A stretch of DNA of 41,243 nucleotides from Steroidobacteraceae bacterium (GTDB taxonomy: Bacteria > Pseudomonadota > Gammaproteobacteria > Steroidobacterales > Steroidobacteraceae), in assembly GCA_029266835.1 (NCBI GenBank), contig JAQSWD010000012.1:1-41243 (forward strand), written 5' to 3'. Shown piece by piece: positions 27,128-36,889 of the stretch. The notes under the pieces were generated by a model, which had not been told where the DNA came from, searched no databases, and saw nothing but the letters and a program-made list of their open reading frames with translations. The translations under genes and the position numbers were made by a program. Position 1 is the stretch's first letter. Each line of letters opens with the position of its first letter.

Positions 27128-28882
27128 TCACATCGTGTCGGGAGCCGACACTCCCAGCAGGGTGAGCCCGTTGCGGATCACGGTCTGCACCGCCAGCACC
27201 AGGGTGAGCCGGGCGTTGCGCAGCGCCGTGTCTTCGACGATGAACTGCTCCGCGTTGTAATAGGTGTGCAGCGTGTTCGCAAGGTCGCGCAGGAAATGGA
27301 CCAGGGCGTGCGGCGCGCGATCCAGCGCGGCGCGTTCCACCACTTCAGGGTACTTCGACAGCGCCGTGATCACGGCCTGCTCGTGAGTGCTGGTCAGCAG
27401 CGTCAGGTCGGCGGCCGCGGCGTCGTAGCTCAGCGACTTCGATGCCAGCTGTTTCATCACCGATGCCACGCGCGCATGCGCGTACTGGATGTAATAGACC
27501 GGGTTCTCGTTCGAGCGCGACTTGGCCAGCTCCAGGTCGAAATCCAGCGACTGGTCGTGGCTGCGCAGCAGATAGAAGAACCGCGCGGCGTCGTTGCCCA
27601 CTTCGTTGCGCAGGTCGCGCAGGGTGACGAAATTACCTTCGCGTTTGCCCATGGCCAGCTTCTCGCCGCCACGGTAAAGACTGACCAGCTGCATGAGGCA
27701 GACTTCGAAGCTCGTGCCCGGGTATCCCAGCGCCACCAGCGCACCGCGCACTCGCGACACGTAGCCATGATGGTCCGCGCCCCAGACGTCGATCAGCAGC
27801 TCGTGCCCGCGGCGCAGCTTGTCCCAGTGGTAGGCGATGTCGGAGGCGAAGTAGGTCTTCTCGCCGTTGGCGCGCACGACCACCCGGTCCTCGTCGTCGC
27901 CAAAATCCGTGGATTTGAACCAGCGCGCGCCGTCCTTCTCGTAGACGCGGCCGCTCTTCTCCAGGTCCGCCAATGCCTTGTCGACGGCGCCACTCTTGCT
28001 GAGTTCACGTTCCGAATACCAGTGGTCGAAGCGCACGCCGAACTCTTCGAGGTCGCCGCGGATGTCGGCCATCATCGCGTCGCGCGCGAACAGCACGATG
28101 TGTTCGAACTCGGCGGCACCCAACAGGCGGCGGGAATTCTCGATCAGCCCGTCGATGTGCTTGTCCTTGTCGCCGCCCTGCGGCGCGTCCGGCGGCGCGC
28201 CGCGCGTGACCTGGTTCGCGTCGCGCCTGAGTGCCTCGCCACGCTGCGCGTGCAACGCGCGCGCCACCGGCAAAATGTACTCGGCTCGATAGCCGTTCGA
28301 CGGAAACGCCACCTTCTCGCCGCACAGCTCGAGATAACGTAGATAGACACTGACCGCGAGGATGTCGATCTGCCGGCCCGCGTCGTTGATGTAGTACTCG
28401 CGGTACACCGTGTGGCCGGTGGCATCGAGCAGGTTGCTCAGCGTGGCGCCGTAAGCCGCGCCGCGGCCATGGCCCACGTGCATGGGGCCGGTGGGGTTGG
28501 CCGAGACGAACTCCACCATGACCTTGCGTCCCGCGCCCACGGTGCTGCGGCCATAACTGCCGCCCTGCGCCGCCACCTGCTTCAGCGAGGCGAACCAGGC
28601 GTCCTTCGCGAGCCGGAAATTGATGAAGCCCGCGCCAGCGACTTCGGCGGCGGTGACCAGATCGTTCTTCGGCAGGGCCTGGACGATGGCCTGCGCGAGT
28701 TCGCGCGGATTCTTGCGCGCCGCCTTGGCCAGGCGCATGGCGATGTTGCTGGCGAAGTCGCCGTGCTGCGTGTCGCGCGCGCGCTCGACCACCACCTGCG
28801 CCGGGTCGACCGGTTCAGCGATTACGGCGGGAACAAGATTGCGCAGCGCCTCGTTCAGCAGGCGCTCTAGCTCGGATTTCAC
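27128..28882 (-). CDS. argS: Arginyl-tRNA synthetase
   Basis: 584 residues from the GTG at 28882, the usual length. The frame is open 17 codons upstream, but KSELERLLNEAL right after the GTG matches the family's beginning. An N-terminal Arg-tRNA-synt-N domain includes DTQHGDFASNIAM; the HIGH motif is HVGHGRGAAYGATLSNLL; the KMSKS region reads KLAMGKREGNFVTLRDL; and the DALR anticodon-binding domain ends the protein. It charges tRNA-Arg in the cytoplasm. The region between residues 220 and 240 has a Gly/Asp-rich stretch (GAPPDAPQGGDKDKH) typical of some subfamilies. It is the first gene of argS-SPOR-capA-cyt c. Confidence 0.96.
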   Translation of the reverse strand: MKSELERLLNEALRNLVPAVIAEPVDPAQVVVERARDTQHGDFASNIAMRLAKAARKNPRELAQAIVQALPKNDLVTAAEVAGAGFINFRLAKDAWFASLKQVAAQGGSYGRSTVGAGRKVMVEFVSANPTGPMHVGHGRGAAYGATLSNLLDATGHTVYREYYINDAGRQIDILAVSVYLRYLELCGEKVAFPSNGYRAEYILPVARALHAQRGEALRRDANQVTRGAPPDAPQGGDKDKHIDGLIENSRRLLGAAEFEHIVLFARDAMMADIRGDLEEFGVRFDHWYSERELSKSGAVDKALADLEKSGRVYEKDGARWFKSTDFGDDEDRVVVRANGEKTYFASDIAYHWDKLRRGHELLIDVWGADHHGYVSRVRGALVALGYPGTSFEVCLMQLVSLYRGGEKLAMGKREGNFVTLRDLRNEVGNDAARFFYLLRSHDQSLDFDLELAKSRSNENPVYYIQYAHARVASVMKQLASKSLSYDAAAADLTLLTSTHEQAVITALSKYPEVVERAALDRAPHALVHFLRDLANTLHTYYNAEQFIVEDTALRNARLTLVLAVQTVIRNGLTLLGVSAPDTM

Positions 28883-29011
28883 GGGGGACCCTGTCAGGAC
28901 TCGAATGACTGGCCGCGATCTTACCGGAGTCACCCGCTTGTCGAGTCAACCAATGGATCGCGGGCGCGTTGAACCCGATGCAGGCCTCATATCCGCTACA
29001 GGAGTTCCCCG

Positions 29012-29500
29012 ATGAAAATTTCCCTTTCCACCTGCGCGCTGGCCCTGGCCGCGCTGCTGGCCGGCAATGCGATGGCCGGCGACGGTTCCCACGGTGCCGG
29101 GTCGTCCAAGGATGGTCCGCACGGCATCATGCGCGCCGACACCAATGGCGACGGCAAGGTTTCCAAGGACGAGGCGGCCGCCCTGCAGGACAAGATGCAA
29201 GGCGACTGGTTCGACAAGACGGATGCGAACAAGGACGGCTTCCTCACGCAGGACGAAATCCGCCAGGGCCGCGAGGCCCGCCGTGAACACATGCGTGGCG
29301 AGATGAAGGCGCGCGGCGAAGAGCGCTTCAAGGAGGCCGACATCAACAATGACGGCCAGATCTCGCTGGATGAGGCCCAGGCCAAGATGCCGCGTCTGGC
29401 CGAGCGCTTCACCACGCTGGATGCGGACAAGAATGGCATGCTGAGCAAGGAAGAGCTGAGGCACGGCGGTCCGAAGGGCCGTTCGAAGCCGCAGGAGTAG
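29012..29500 (+). CDS. Exported four-EF-hand calcium-binding protein
   Basis: 162 residues. A signal peptide (ALALAALLAGNAMA) is followed by four EF-hand loops with the expected Asp/Asn/Gly spacing: DTNGDGKVSKDE (43-54), DANKDGFLTQDE (71-82), DINNDGQISLDE (110-121) and DADKNGMLSKEE (137-148). All four end in Glu at position 12, so all could bind calcium. The linker between the second and third loop is a charged helix. An AGGAG ribosome site precedes the ATG. The role is probably a periplasmic calcium buffer or sensor; no partner is proven. It shares a two-way terminator with the convergent repeat protein. Confidence 0.9.
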   Translation: MKISLSTCALALAALLAGNAMAGDGSHGAGSSKDGPHGIMRADTNGDGKVSKDEAAALQDKMQGDWFDKTDANKDGFLTQDEIRQGREARREHMRGEMKARGEERFKEADINNDGQISLDEAQAKMPRLAERFTTLDADKNGMLSKEELRHGGPKGRSKPQE

Positions 29501-29507
29501 ACGAAAA

Positions 29508-29541
29508 AAGGCGGCGGAATCCTCACGGACTCCGCCGCCTT
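29508..29541. terminator. Two-way terminator between the EF-hand gene and the repeat-protein gene
   Basis: An 11-bp stem (29508-29518 with 29531-29541), with extra pairs inside, sits between A-rich sequence on the left (ACGAAAAAAG) and T-rich on the right (CCTTCCTTC). Two convergent genes end on either side, 7 and 14 bases away. Confidence 0.85.
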
Positions 29542-29555
29542 CCTTCATCGAGCGA

Positions 29556-30518
29556 TCACTCGGGGCGCGAGGTATCCACCGACGCGCCCGCATCCGCGTT
29601 CGCATTGCCGTTGGCATTCGCGCGCACATTCGGCGCGAACTGCTTGGGCTGCGAGGCGTTGGTCGCATCGGGCGACCGGGCCGGCTCGTCCATCGCCAGG
29701 CCGCCAGCCAGCGAACCGTTGGCGTTGCCATGTGCCTTCACGCGCTTGGGCTTGCTGGTCGGCTCCGCGGGCTGCGTCGTGCCGGTGGATTCCGGCGCGA
29801 GGTCCCTGGTCGTATCCAGCGAACCGGCCAGGTTGCCCGAGCCATTTCCATTGCCGTTGCCGCTGAGCGTCGGCAGAGCCGGCGCGCTGGGCGCGGCGGG
29901 AGCGGGAGCGCTCGGCGTGGACGGTGCCGTCGGCGCGGGCGTGTCGGGCAGGGCCGGCAACTGGGCCGTGGGCATGCCGCCGCGCGTGGCGTCGATCGAA
30001 CCCATGGCGTCACCCGCCAGGTTGCCGTTGATGCCCGACATCGTTGACTGGGCGGATCCCGCGGCATTGCCGGCGGCGCCGGCGCTGCCGTTGATGCCAT
30101 TGCCGGCGGCCGAAGCCGCGCCGTTCGCGGCGCCGCTCGCCACGCCCTGGGTCGAGGAAGCGGCCGAAGACGCCGCGCCCTGCACGGTGTCACGCGTGGT
30201 CGCGACGCCGTCGCGGGCACGCTGGCTCACGCTGCCCGCGGTCTCGCGAGTGCGCTGGCCCACGCCGCTGGTGACTTCACGAGTCCGGTCGATCGAACGC
30301 GTGCCGGCGCGGCGCAGCATGTCGCCATGCTCGAGGCTGCCGCCCAGCGAACCGGTCATGCTCCCATTGCCCATGCCGCCGATGGTGCCGGCGCCATTGC
30401 CCAGCGAGCCACCGAGCCCTCCGCCCAGCGCGCCGCCGCCGGCGCCGCCGAGAACCTGGGCCTGAAGAAGCGGGGCGCCGCAGATCAGCGCGAGCGCAAT
30501 TGCCGATTTGATGTACAT
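29556..30518 (-). CDS. Secreted low-complexity protein with LEA-like 11-residue repeats
   Basis: 320 residues from an ATG with a good AGGAG site. A signal peptide (IALALICGAPLLQA) is followed by a Gly-rich stretch (21-61). From Thr79 to Thr111 three 11-residue units follow (TREVTSGVGQR, TRETAGSVSQR, ARDGVATTRDT), fading into Ala/Ser/Gly-rich units; this periodicity resembles LEA or apolipoprotein-like amphipathic helices. The C-terminal half has three degenerate copies of a GNLAGSLD-like unit, each followed by a Pro- or Thr-rich linker, and ends in an Asn/Ala-rich region. There is no enzyme motif and no Cys in the mature part. Function unknown; a stress-protective or surface role is speculation. 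Confidence 0.78.
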   Translation of the reverse strand: MYIKSAIALALICGAPLLQAQVLGGAGGGALGGGLGGSLGNGAGTIGGMGNGSMTGSLGGSLEHGDMLRRAGTRSIDRTREVTSGVGQRTRETAGSVSQRARDGVATTRDTVQGAASSAASSTQGVASGAANGAASAAGNGINGSAGAAGNAAGSAQSTMSGINGNLAGDAMGSIDATRGGMPTAQLPALPDTPAPTAPSTPSAPAPAAPSAPALPTLSGNGNGNGSGNLAGSLDTTRDLAPESTGTTQPAEPTSKPKRVKAHGNANGSLAGGLAMDEPARSPDATNASQPKQFAPNVRANANGNANADAGASVDTSRPE

Positions 30519-30663
30519 GAGGATCTCCTGGTGCTTGCGCCGCGGGATATCCGCAGCTCTCAGGAGGTACTACGACGGGGGTGGGGATTTTCTTCCCGAC
30601 CGCGCCAAGTATTTGATTTTACATAACTGAGGCCTGGCCGTGAGCGTACTGGCGGCACTCTAT

Positions 30664-31917
30664 CTAATGGGCGCTCGCCAGTTCGCCCGCGCCGTACACG
30701 TCGTCGCGGCCGGGTTTGCCGAGGTCGTGCGCGAGCGCGATGAGTTTGCCCAGGAGTTGCTCGCGCTGGCTCACGTCCGGCGCGCGCAGCTCCGCGAGTA
30801 GTGAGGCCACCACTGGCGCGGCGAAGGACGTGCCGCGCACCACCGCGTACCGATCCGGCGCGGCGGCCGCGGCGGACACGTCGGCACCCCGCGCGGCGAA
30901 ATCGACCTGTTTGCCTCGACCGGCTTCGATGAGCACGCGATGTTTCGCGTCAACGCCGGTCACGCCGATGACGCCCTCGTACGATGCCGGGAACAACGGC
31001 GCCGCGGCGGGCCCATCGTTGCCGACGGCGGCGACGATGACGTGTCCGCGCGCGACCAGCGCGCCGACCGCGCGCTCGAGCAATGCGTTGCGCGGGCCCA
31101 CGAGGCTGACGTTGATCACGGCGACCTTCTCGCGCGCCATCCAGCCGAAGGCGGCGGCGACGGCGTCCACCGCGCCGCCGGTGGGTTCGCCGCAGTAGAC
31201 ATCCGCCGCAAACAGATCGGCGACGGCGCCGCGACTCGCCAGGATGGACGCCACCGCCAGGCCGTGACTGCTGGGCACCACCGCGCCCTGGCAACCGAAT
31301 CGCTGCACGCGCAGGCCTTCGAGGGCTTGGTGCTCACCGATGCCACCGTCGATGAGTCCGACGCGCCCGGTCGCGGCCGCGCCGCCCGAAGGCTCACTGG
31401 CCGCGCGACGGAACTGCCGGCTGTGCTCGGCGACGTCGATACCGCTGTCGAGATAGACGTGGTTGAAATCGTACGTGCCCTCGGGATCCAGCTTGCGCAG
31501 TCGCTTGAGCCCGCGTGACGCACTCATGCCTTCGGGCGTCTGCAGGATGGTGATCTTCACGCCCAGGCCCGCCAGCTCTTCGGTGCGCAGCACGGAAAAC
31601 TTCGCGGCCACGGCCTTGTCCAGCGCGGCCGGCGTGATGTCGATGGCGATCACTTCCGCGCGCACCACCAGCTCGCCGCGCGGGTCGCGGTCGAGCTCGG
31701 CACGATGTTCGTCGAAGAGGCGCTGCACGCGCAGCGCGCGCGCGCCGGTGAGTTCACGCAGGCCGCCGACGGCCCGGGCGGCCTCGGGCAACACGGGCCC
31801 GACGCCAGGCAGCTGCACGTTGGGCACCTGGACCTGCGGCAGCTGCGCTTGTGGCAACTGAGCGGGGGCCGTTTCCCCGCCCGCCAGCAGCAGAATAAAG
31901 AGCGTCTTGCGCCACAC
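30664..31917 (-). CDS. Secreted S8 (subtilisin-like) serine protease
   Basis: 417 residues from a GTG with AGGTGA about ten bases upstream. A signal peptide is followed by repeats of QLPQAQ/QVPNVQ (20-44), then a region of unknown fold with DPEGTYDFNHVYLDSG. The catalytic triad is seen as Asp190 (GLIDGGI), His218 (SSHGLAVASIL) and Ser364 (RGTSFAAPVVAS), with oxyanion Asn300 (AAVGNDGPA). All are present, so the enzyme should be active, in the periplasm or outside. It is divergent from a sigma/anti-sigma pair with 43 bases between starts, which suggests linked control. Confidence 0.9.
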   Translation of the reverse strand: MWRKTLFILLLAGGETAPAQLPQAQLPQVQVPNVQLPGVGPVLPEAARAVGGLRELTGARALRVQRLFDEHRAELDRDPRGELVVRAEVIAIDITPAALDKAVAAKFSVLRTEELAGLGVKITILQTPEGMSASRGLKRLRKLDPEGTYDFNHVYLDSGIDVAEHSRQFRRAASEPSGGAAATGRVGLIDGGIGEHQALEGLRVQRFGCQGAVVPSSHGLAVASILASRGAVADLFAADVYCGEPTGGAVDAVAAAFGWMAREKVAVINVSLVGPRNALLERAVGALVARGHVIVAAVGNDGPAAAPLFPASYEGVIGVTGVDAKHRVLIEAGRGKQVDFAARGADVSAAAAAPDRYAVVRGTSFAAPVVASLLAELRAPDVSQREQLLGKLIALAHDLGKPGRDDVYGAGELASAH

Positions 31918-31960
31918 GGAAGAAAATCACCTCGCCAGTCGTATTATCCAACATGAAAGC

Positions 31961-32452
31961 ATGACCCATGGCCCGGAGGAAATCAGTGAACGCATCATCG
32001 AGCTGCTGCCGCGGCTGCGCCGCTTCGCGCGCTCGTTGTCGCGCAACCAACACGACGCCGATGATCTCGTGCAGTCGGCGGTGGAGCGCGCGTGGCGCAA
32101 TCTCGCGCAGCTCAAGCCAGGCGCGCCGCTGCATTCCTGGATGTTCGGCATCATGAAGAACGCGTGGCTGGACAACCTGCGCGCGGCGAAGAGGCGCGGC
32201 GAGGTCGCGCTGCCCGAGGACAGCGGCGACCACCCGGCGGTGAACCCCACCGACATGAACGCCAATCTCTGGTCGGTGTCCGAAGCCATGGACAAACTAC
32301 CCGAGGAGCAGCGGCTGGCGGTGGCCCTGGTCCTCGTCGAGGGCATGTCGTACAAGGAAGCGTCCGAAGTGCTGGAAATCCCGATGGGCACGCTCACCAG
32401 CCGGCTGGCGCGTGGTCGTACTGCGCTGGCGGCGTCGCTGGGCGGGGAATGA
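31961..32452 (+). CDS. ECF-type RNA polymerase sigma factor
   Basis: 163 residues from the ATG at 31961. Region 2 (about 8-75) has LLPRLRRFARSLSRNQHDAD and HSWMFGIMKNAWLDNLRAA; region 4 (about 108-158) has LPEEQRLAVALVLVEGMSY and a helix-turn-helix through ASEVLEIPMGTLTSRLARGR. The frame is open 18 codons upstream, but that would reach into the divergent protease gene. The stop overlaps the next start (ATGA), so the anti-sigma gene is coupled. The shared 43-base spacer with the protease gene would have to carry both promoters. Confidence 0.92.
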   Translation: MTHGPEEISERIIELLPRLRRFARSLSRNQHDADDLVQSAVERAWRNLAQLKPGAPLHSWMFGIMKNAWLDNLRAAKRRGEVALPEDSGDHPAVNPTDMNANLWSVSEAMDKLPEEQRLAVALVLVEGMSYKEASEVLEIPMGTLTSRLARGRTALAASLGGE

Positions 32453-33204
32453 GCGCGATGAACTACGACGACGAAACCCTGATGGCCTATGCCGATGGTG
32501 AGCTGGACGAAGCCACGCGCGCCGCGATTTCCAGGGACGTCGGGCTGGATCCCGAACTGGCGCGTCGGGTGACGCGGCATCTGGCGCTGCGCACCGAAGT
32601 AGCCGGTGCATTCGCCACCATCGTCGATCAACCCGTGCCCGACCGCCTGCTGGCGGCCGTCAAGGTCGCGGCGCGCGCGACAGACACGCCGCGCGTCAAC
32701 GTGGTGAGTCTTCCGTCGCGGACGGCGCGTGCACCGGCGAGGCCCTGGCGCCTGCGCGAGTGGACGGCGATGGCGGCCAGCCTGGTTCTGGGCATTTTCG
32801 TCGCCGGCAAACTACTGCCCGACGGCGGCGAAGTGGCAACCCGGCTCAATGCGCTGGTGGCGCGCGGCGAATTGATGACGGCGCTCGACTCGCAGCTCGC
32901 GAGCAACCCGGCGCCCGGCGCGGCCGTGCACATCGGTCTGACATTCCGCGATCAGCAGGGCGCGTATTGCCGCACTTTCGTGTCGCGCGGCATGTCGACG
33001 GCGGGCCTGGCCTGCCGGCGCGGTGGCGACTGGCGCATCGAGCAAACGAGTTCGGTCGAGCTCGGTGAAGGCGATCTGCGCCAGGCGGCGGCGTCGATGC
33101 CGCCGGCGCTCCTGCAGGCGGTCGAAGCGCGCATTTCCGGTGAGCCCCTCGATGCGGATGGCGAAGCGGCCGCGGTGCGCGGCCAGTGGAAGCCGGCGCC
33201 CTGA
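32449..33204 (+). CDS. Membrane anti-sigma factor
   Basis: 251 residues. The N-terminal part (LMAYADGELDEATRAAI) has the short helical anti-sigma pattern; there are no Cys in it, so it is not a classic zinc-binding anti-sigma domain. One membrane helix lies at about 107-124 (WTAMAASLVLGIFVAGKLL), and the C-terminal half is likely periplasmic, with two Cys (AYCRTF, LACRRG). It overlaps the preceding sigma gene by 4 bases. It ends 7 bases from the convergent priA stop. Holding the sigma factor at the membrane is inferred from pairing and topology. Confidence 0.86.
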   Translation: MSAMNYDDETLMAYADGELDEATRAAISRDVGLDPELARRVTRHLALRTEVAGAFATIVDQPVPDRLLAAVKVAARATDTPRVNVVSLPSRTARAPARPWRLREWTAMAASLVLGIFVAGKLLPDGGEVATRLNALVARGELMTALDSQLASNPAPGAAVHIGLTFRDQQGAYCRTFVSRGMSTAGLACRRGGDWRIEQTSSVELGEGDLRQAAASMPPALLQAVEARISGEPLDADGEAAAVRGQWKPAP

Positions 33205-33211
33205 CAAACGG

Positions 33212-35447
<2,236 letters not shown>

Positions 35448-35455
<8 letters not shown>

Positions 35456-35482
35456 AGTGTGTGTGGATAAGTCTGTGGATGA
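35448..35482. promoter_or_regulatory. Cluster of three DnaA-box-like 9-mers upstream of priA
   Basis: A perfect TGTGGATAA (consensus TTATCCACA on the other strand) at 35462-35470 is flanked by TGTGGATGA at 35474-35482 and TTTTCCACA at 35448-35456, each with one mismatch. Three such sites within 35 bp are rare in a GC-rich sequence. They overlap the uncertain start of priA. They may let DnaA control priA or form part of an origin-like or DnaA-binding element. Binding is an inference from sequence. Confidence 0.6.
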
Positions 35483-35491
35483 GGCCGGATG

Positions 35492-35524
35492 GAACCTACA
35501 AAAACGCCGTGTTTTTGCAGGTTC
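35492..35524. repeat. 14-bp imperfect palindrome next to the DnaA boxes
   Basis: Arms 35492-35505 and 35511-35524 match at 13 of 14 positions around GCCGT. The inner part is an A5/T5 pair. The A/T-rich tip and lack of a T run after it make a normal terminator unlikely. It lies ten bases from the last DnaA-like box and could be a protein-binding operator or a structured part of the same control region. Confidence 0.55.
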
Positions 35525-35757
35525 TCGTTTGACTGGTCGAATCGTGAGCACATACGGGCATATCTAGCGAAAACAACCAGTTACAAAAATGGACAGGCAA
35601 AATCGCTTGCCTTATTGCGAATTCATGACACGGCATCTTCGGGAGTGTTCGTAAGTTCCTGATTCACGGAAGCGCAATGTGTTCGGAGACCGGTCAACGC
35701 CGCGCGCGGAAGTGCGTTACTCCCCACATGACCGCGTTTGTTACGCTCGCCGGCGTT

Positions 35758-35763
35758 TATAAC
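35758..35763 (+). promoter_or_regulatory. Possible -10 element of the third sigma operon
   Basis: TATAAC matches the -10 consensus at five of six bases; TTGTTA at 35738-35743 is a weak -35 at a short spacing of 14. Transcription would begin near 35770, after the ATG at 35764 and before the ATG at 35818, which supports the later start for the sigma gene. Confidence 0.35.
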
Positions 35764-35817
35764 ATGCCCGCTGACAAGCCCGATTTTGGGGTCGAGCGCA
35801 GTCGGAACCAGGGATTG

Positions 35818-36360
35818 ATGACATCCAGCCGCGCACTCGATCAATTTCTCGTGAGCGTCGAGCGTCGCGCCTTCAAGATTGCGCAACTCGGGCTGCGCAA
35901 CGATGACGATGCACTCGACGCCGTGCAGGACGCCATGATGAAACTGGTGCAGTCGTACGCTTCACGACCGGAAGCGGAGTGGCGGCCGTTGTTCTATCGC
36001 ATCCTGACGAACCGGGTTCGCGACATGCAACGGCGACGTACGGTGCGCGGCCGCATCATGTCCTGGCTGCCGGTCCGCGACGCCGAAGAGGAGGGCGAGG
36101 AGTTCGATCCCGTCGCGCAGGCGCCGAGCCCCGAGGCGACTCCGGCGCGCCGCCTGGAGCTGGATGAGGCGATCGGCGTGCTGGAGTCGGCTGTGGCCGC
36201 CTTGCCAGCGCGCCAGCAGCAGGCCTTTCTGCTGCGCAATTTCGAAGGCTTGGATGTCAGCGAGACCGCGAGCGCCATGGGCTGCTCCGAGGGCAGCGTG
36301 AAGACGCATTATTTCCGCGCGCTGGAGGCGCTGCGCGCGAAGCTGGGTGAAGTGATATGA
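35818..36360 (+). CDS. RNA polymerase sigma factor (sigma-70 family)
   Basis: 180 residues from the ATG at 35818, with AGGGA just before it. Region 2 (about 5-75) has DDDALDAVQDAMMKLVQSY and PLFYRILTNRVRDMQRRR; region 4 (about 120-175) has LPARQQQAFLLRNFEGLDVS and a helix-turn-helix ending in EGSVKTHYFRALEAL. An acidic linker (AEEEGEEFDP) lies between. Earlier starts in frame at 35677 and 35764 are possible but less supported. The stop overlaps the start of the DUF3619-like gene by 4 bases. It heads a four-gene operon. Confidence 0.91.
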   Translation: MTSSRALDQFLVSVERRAFKIAQLGLRNDDDALDAVQDAMMKLVQSYASRPEAEWRPLFYRILTNRVRDMQRRRTVRGRIMSWLPVRDAEEEGEEFDPVAQAPSPEATPARRLELDEAIGVLESAVAALPARQQQAFLLRNFEGLDVSETASAMGCSEGSVKTHYFRALEALRAKLGEVI

Positions 36361-36716
36361 GCGAACAGACACCATTCGAGAAACGCGCGCGCGAGGTGCT
36401 CGACGAGAGCGCCGTGAAGCTCGATGGCCGCACGCTGTCGCGGCTCACACAGGCGCGCCACGCGGCGTTACAGCGGAAGCAGCAGCGTCACTGGTGGCGC
36501 ACCTGGGTGCCCGCGAGCGCCGCCGCCGCGGCCGGGGTCCTCGCCGTCATGGTCTGGACCGGCCCGGTCACCGATCCGGTCGCGCCGTTGAGCGCAGGCG
36601 GCAACGGCGGCAGCGCGTACGAAGACATCGATTTGCTGGCTGATGCGCCGGAGTTCGTCGCCGAGGCCGATGACATGGAGTTCTACGAGTGGGCCGCCGC
36701 CGAGCTGGAATCATGA
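36357..36716 (+). CDS. DUF3619-like membrane protein, probable anti-sigma partner
   Basis: 119 residues. The N-terminal part (VLDESAVKLDGRTLSRLTQA) resembles DUF3619: a helix with a Leu/Arg pattern ending in RQKQ-type basic residues. One membrane helix follows at about 51-68 (VPASAAAAAGVLAVMVWTG), and the short C-terminal tail is strongly acidic. Gene overlap with the sigma factor (4 bases) and this topology suggest a membrane anti-sigma role; that is inference. It also overlaps the next small gene by 4 bases. Confidence 0.8.
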   Translation: MSEQTPFEKRAREVLDESAVKLDGRTLSRLTQARHAALQRKQQRHWWRTWVPASAAAAAGVLAVMVWTGPVTDPVAPLSAGGNGGSAYEDIDLLADAPEFVAEADDMEFYEWAAAELES

Positions 36717-36889
36717 GCGACCCGAAGAAGACCGAGCCCGATGAGGACCTGCTGGAATTCCTCGGCGGCATCGACGAAGTCAATGAAGACTCGAAGGATG
36801 GCGGCTTCTCGGATTTCCTCGCGAACGCCGATCTCGACAAGGTTGCGGGCAAAACCAAGGCACCCGTGAAGGATGAAACCAGTGAGTAA
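36713..36889 (+). CDS. Small acidic protein of 58 residues
   Basis: 58 residues starting MSDPKKTEPDEDLLEFLGG. It is rich in Asp, Glu and Lys, with no Cys, no signal peptide and no membrane segment, and looks largely disordered apart from one or two short amphipathic stretches (LLEFLGGIDEV, FSDFLANADLDKV). It overlaps the DUF3619-like gene by 4 bases and the DUF3106 gene by 17 bases, so it is translated as part of the sigma operon. I do not recognise the family; the two similar LLEFL and SDFLA stretches could be contact sites for a partner. Confidence 0.72.
   Translation: MSDPKKTEPDEDLLEFLGGIDEVNEDSKDGGFSDFLANADLDKVAGKTKAPVKDETSE

Larger units (their letters stand above)
35456..35817. other. 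362-base non-coding interval between priA and the third sigma operon
   Basis: This is the longest gap without a gene in the window. It holds the DnaA-like boxes, the palindrome at 35492-35524, a stretch more A/T-rich than its surroundings (about 35500-35640), and a possible -10 at 35758. Open frames crossing it (GTG 35551 minus; starts at 35677 and 35764 plus) lack ribosome sites and conserved sequence. I see no tRNA or other structured RNA gene. Confidence 0.6.

Noticed and set aside
35677-35817. Earlier starts for the third sigma gene (35677, 35764)
   Set aside because: No ribosome site, no region 2 sequence in the added part, and the likely -10 at 35758 would place transcription start after them.
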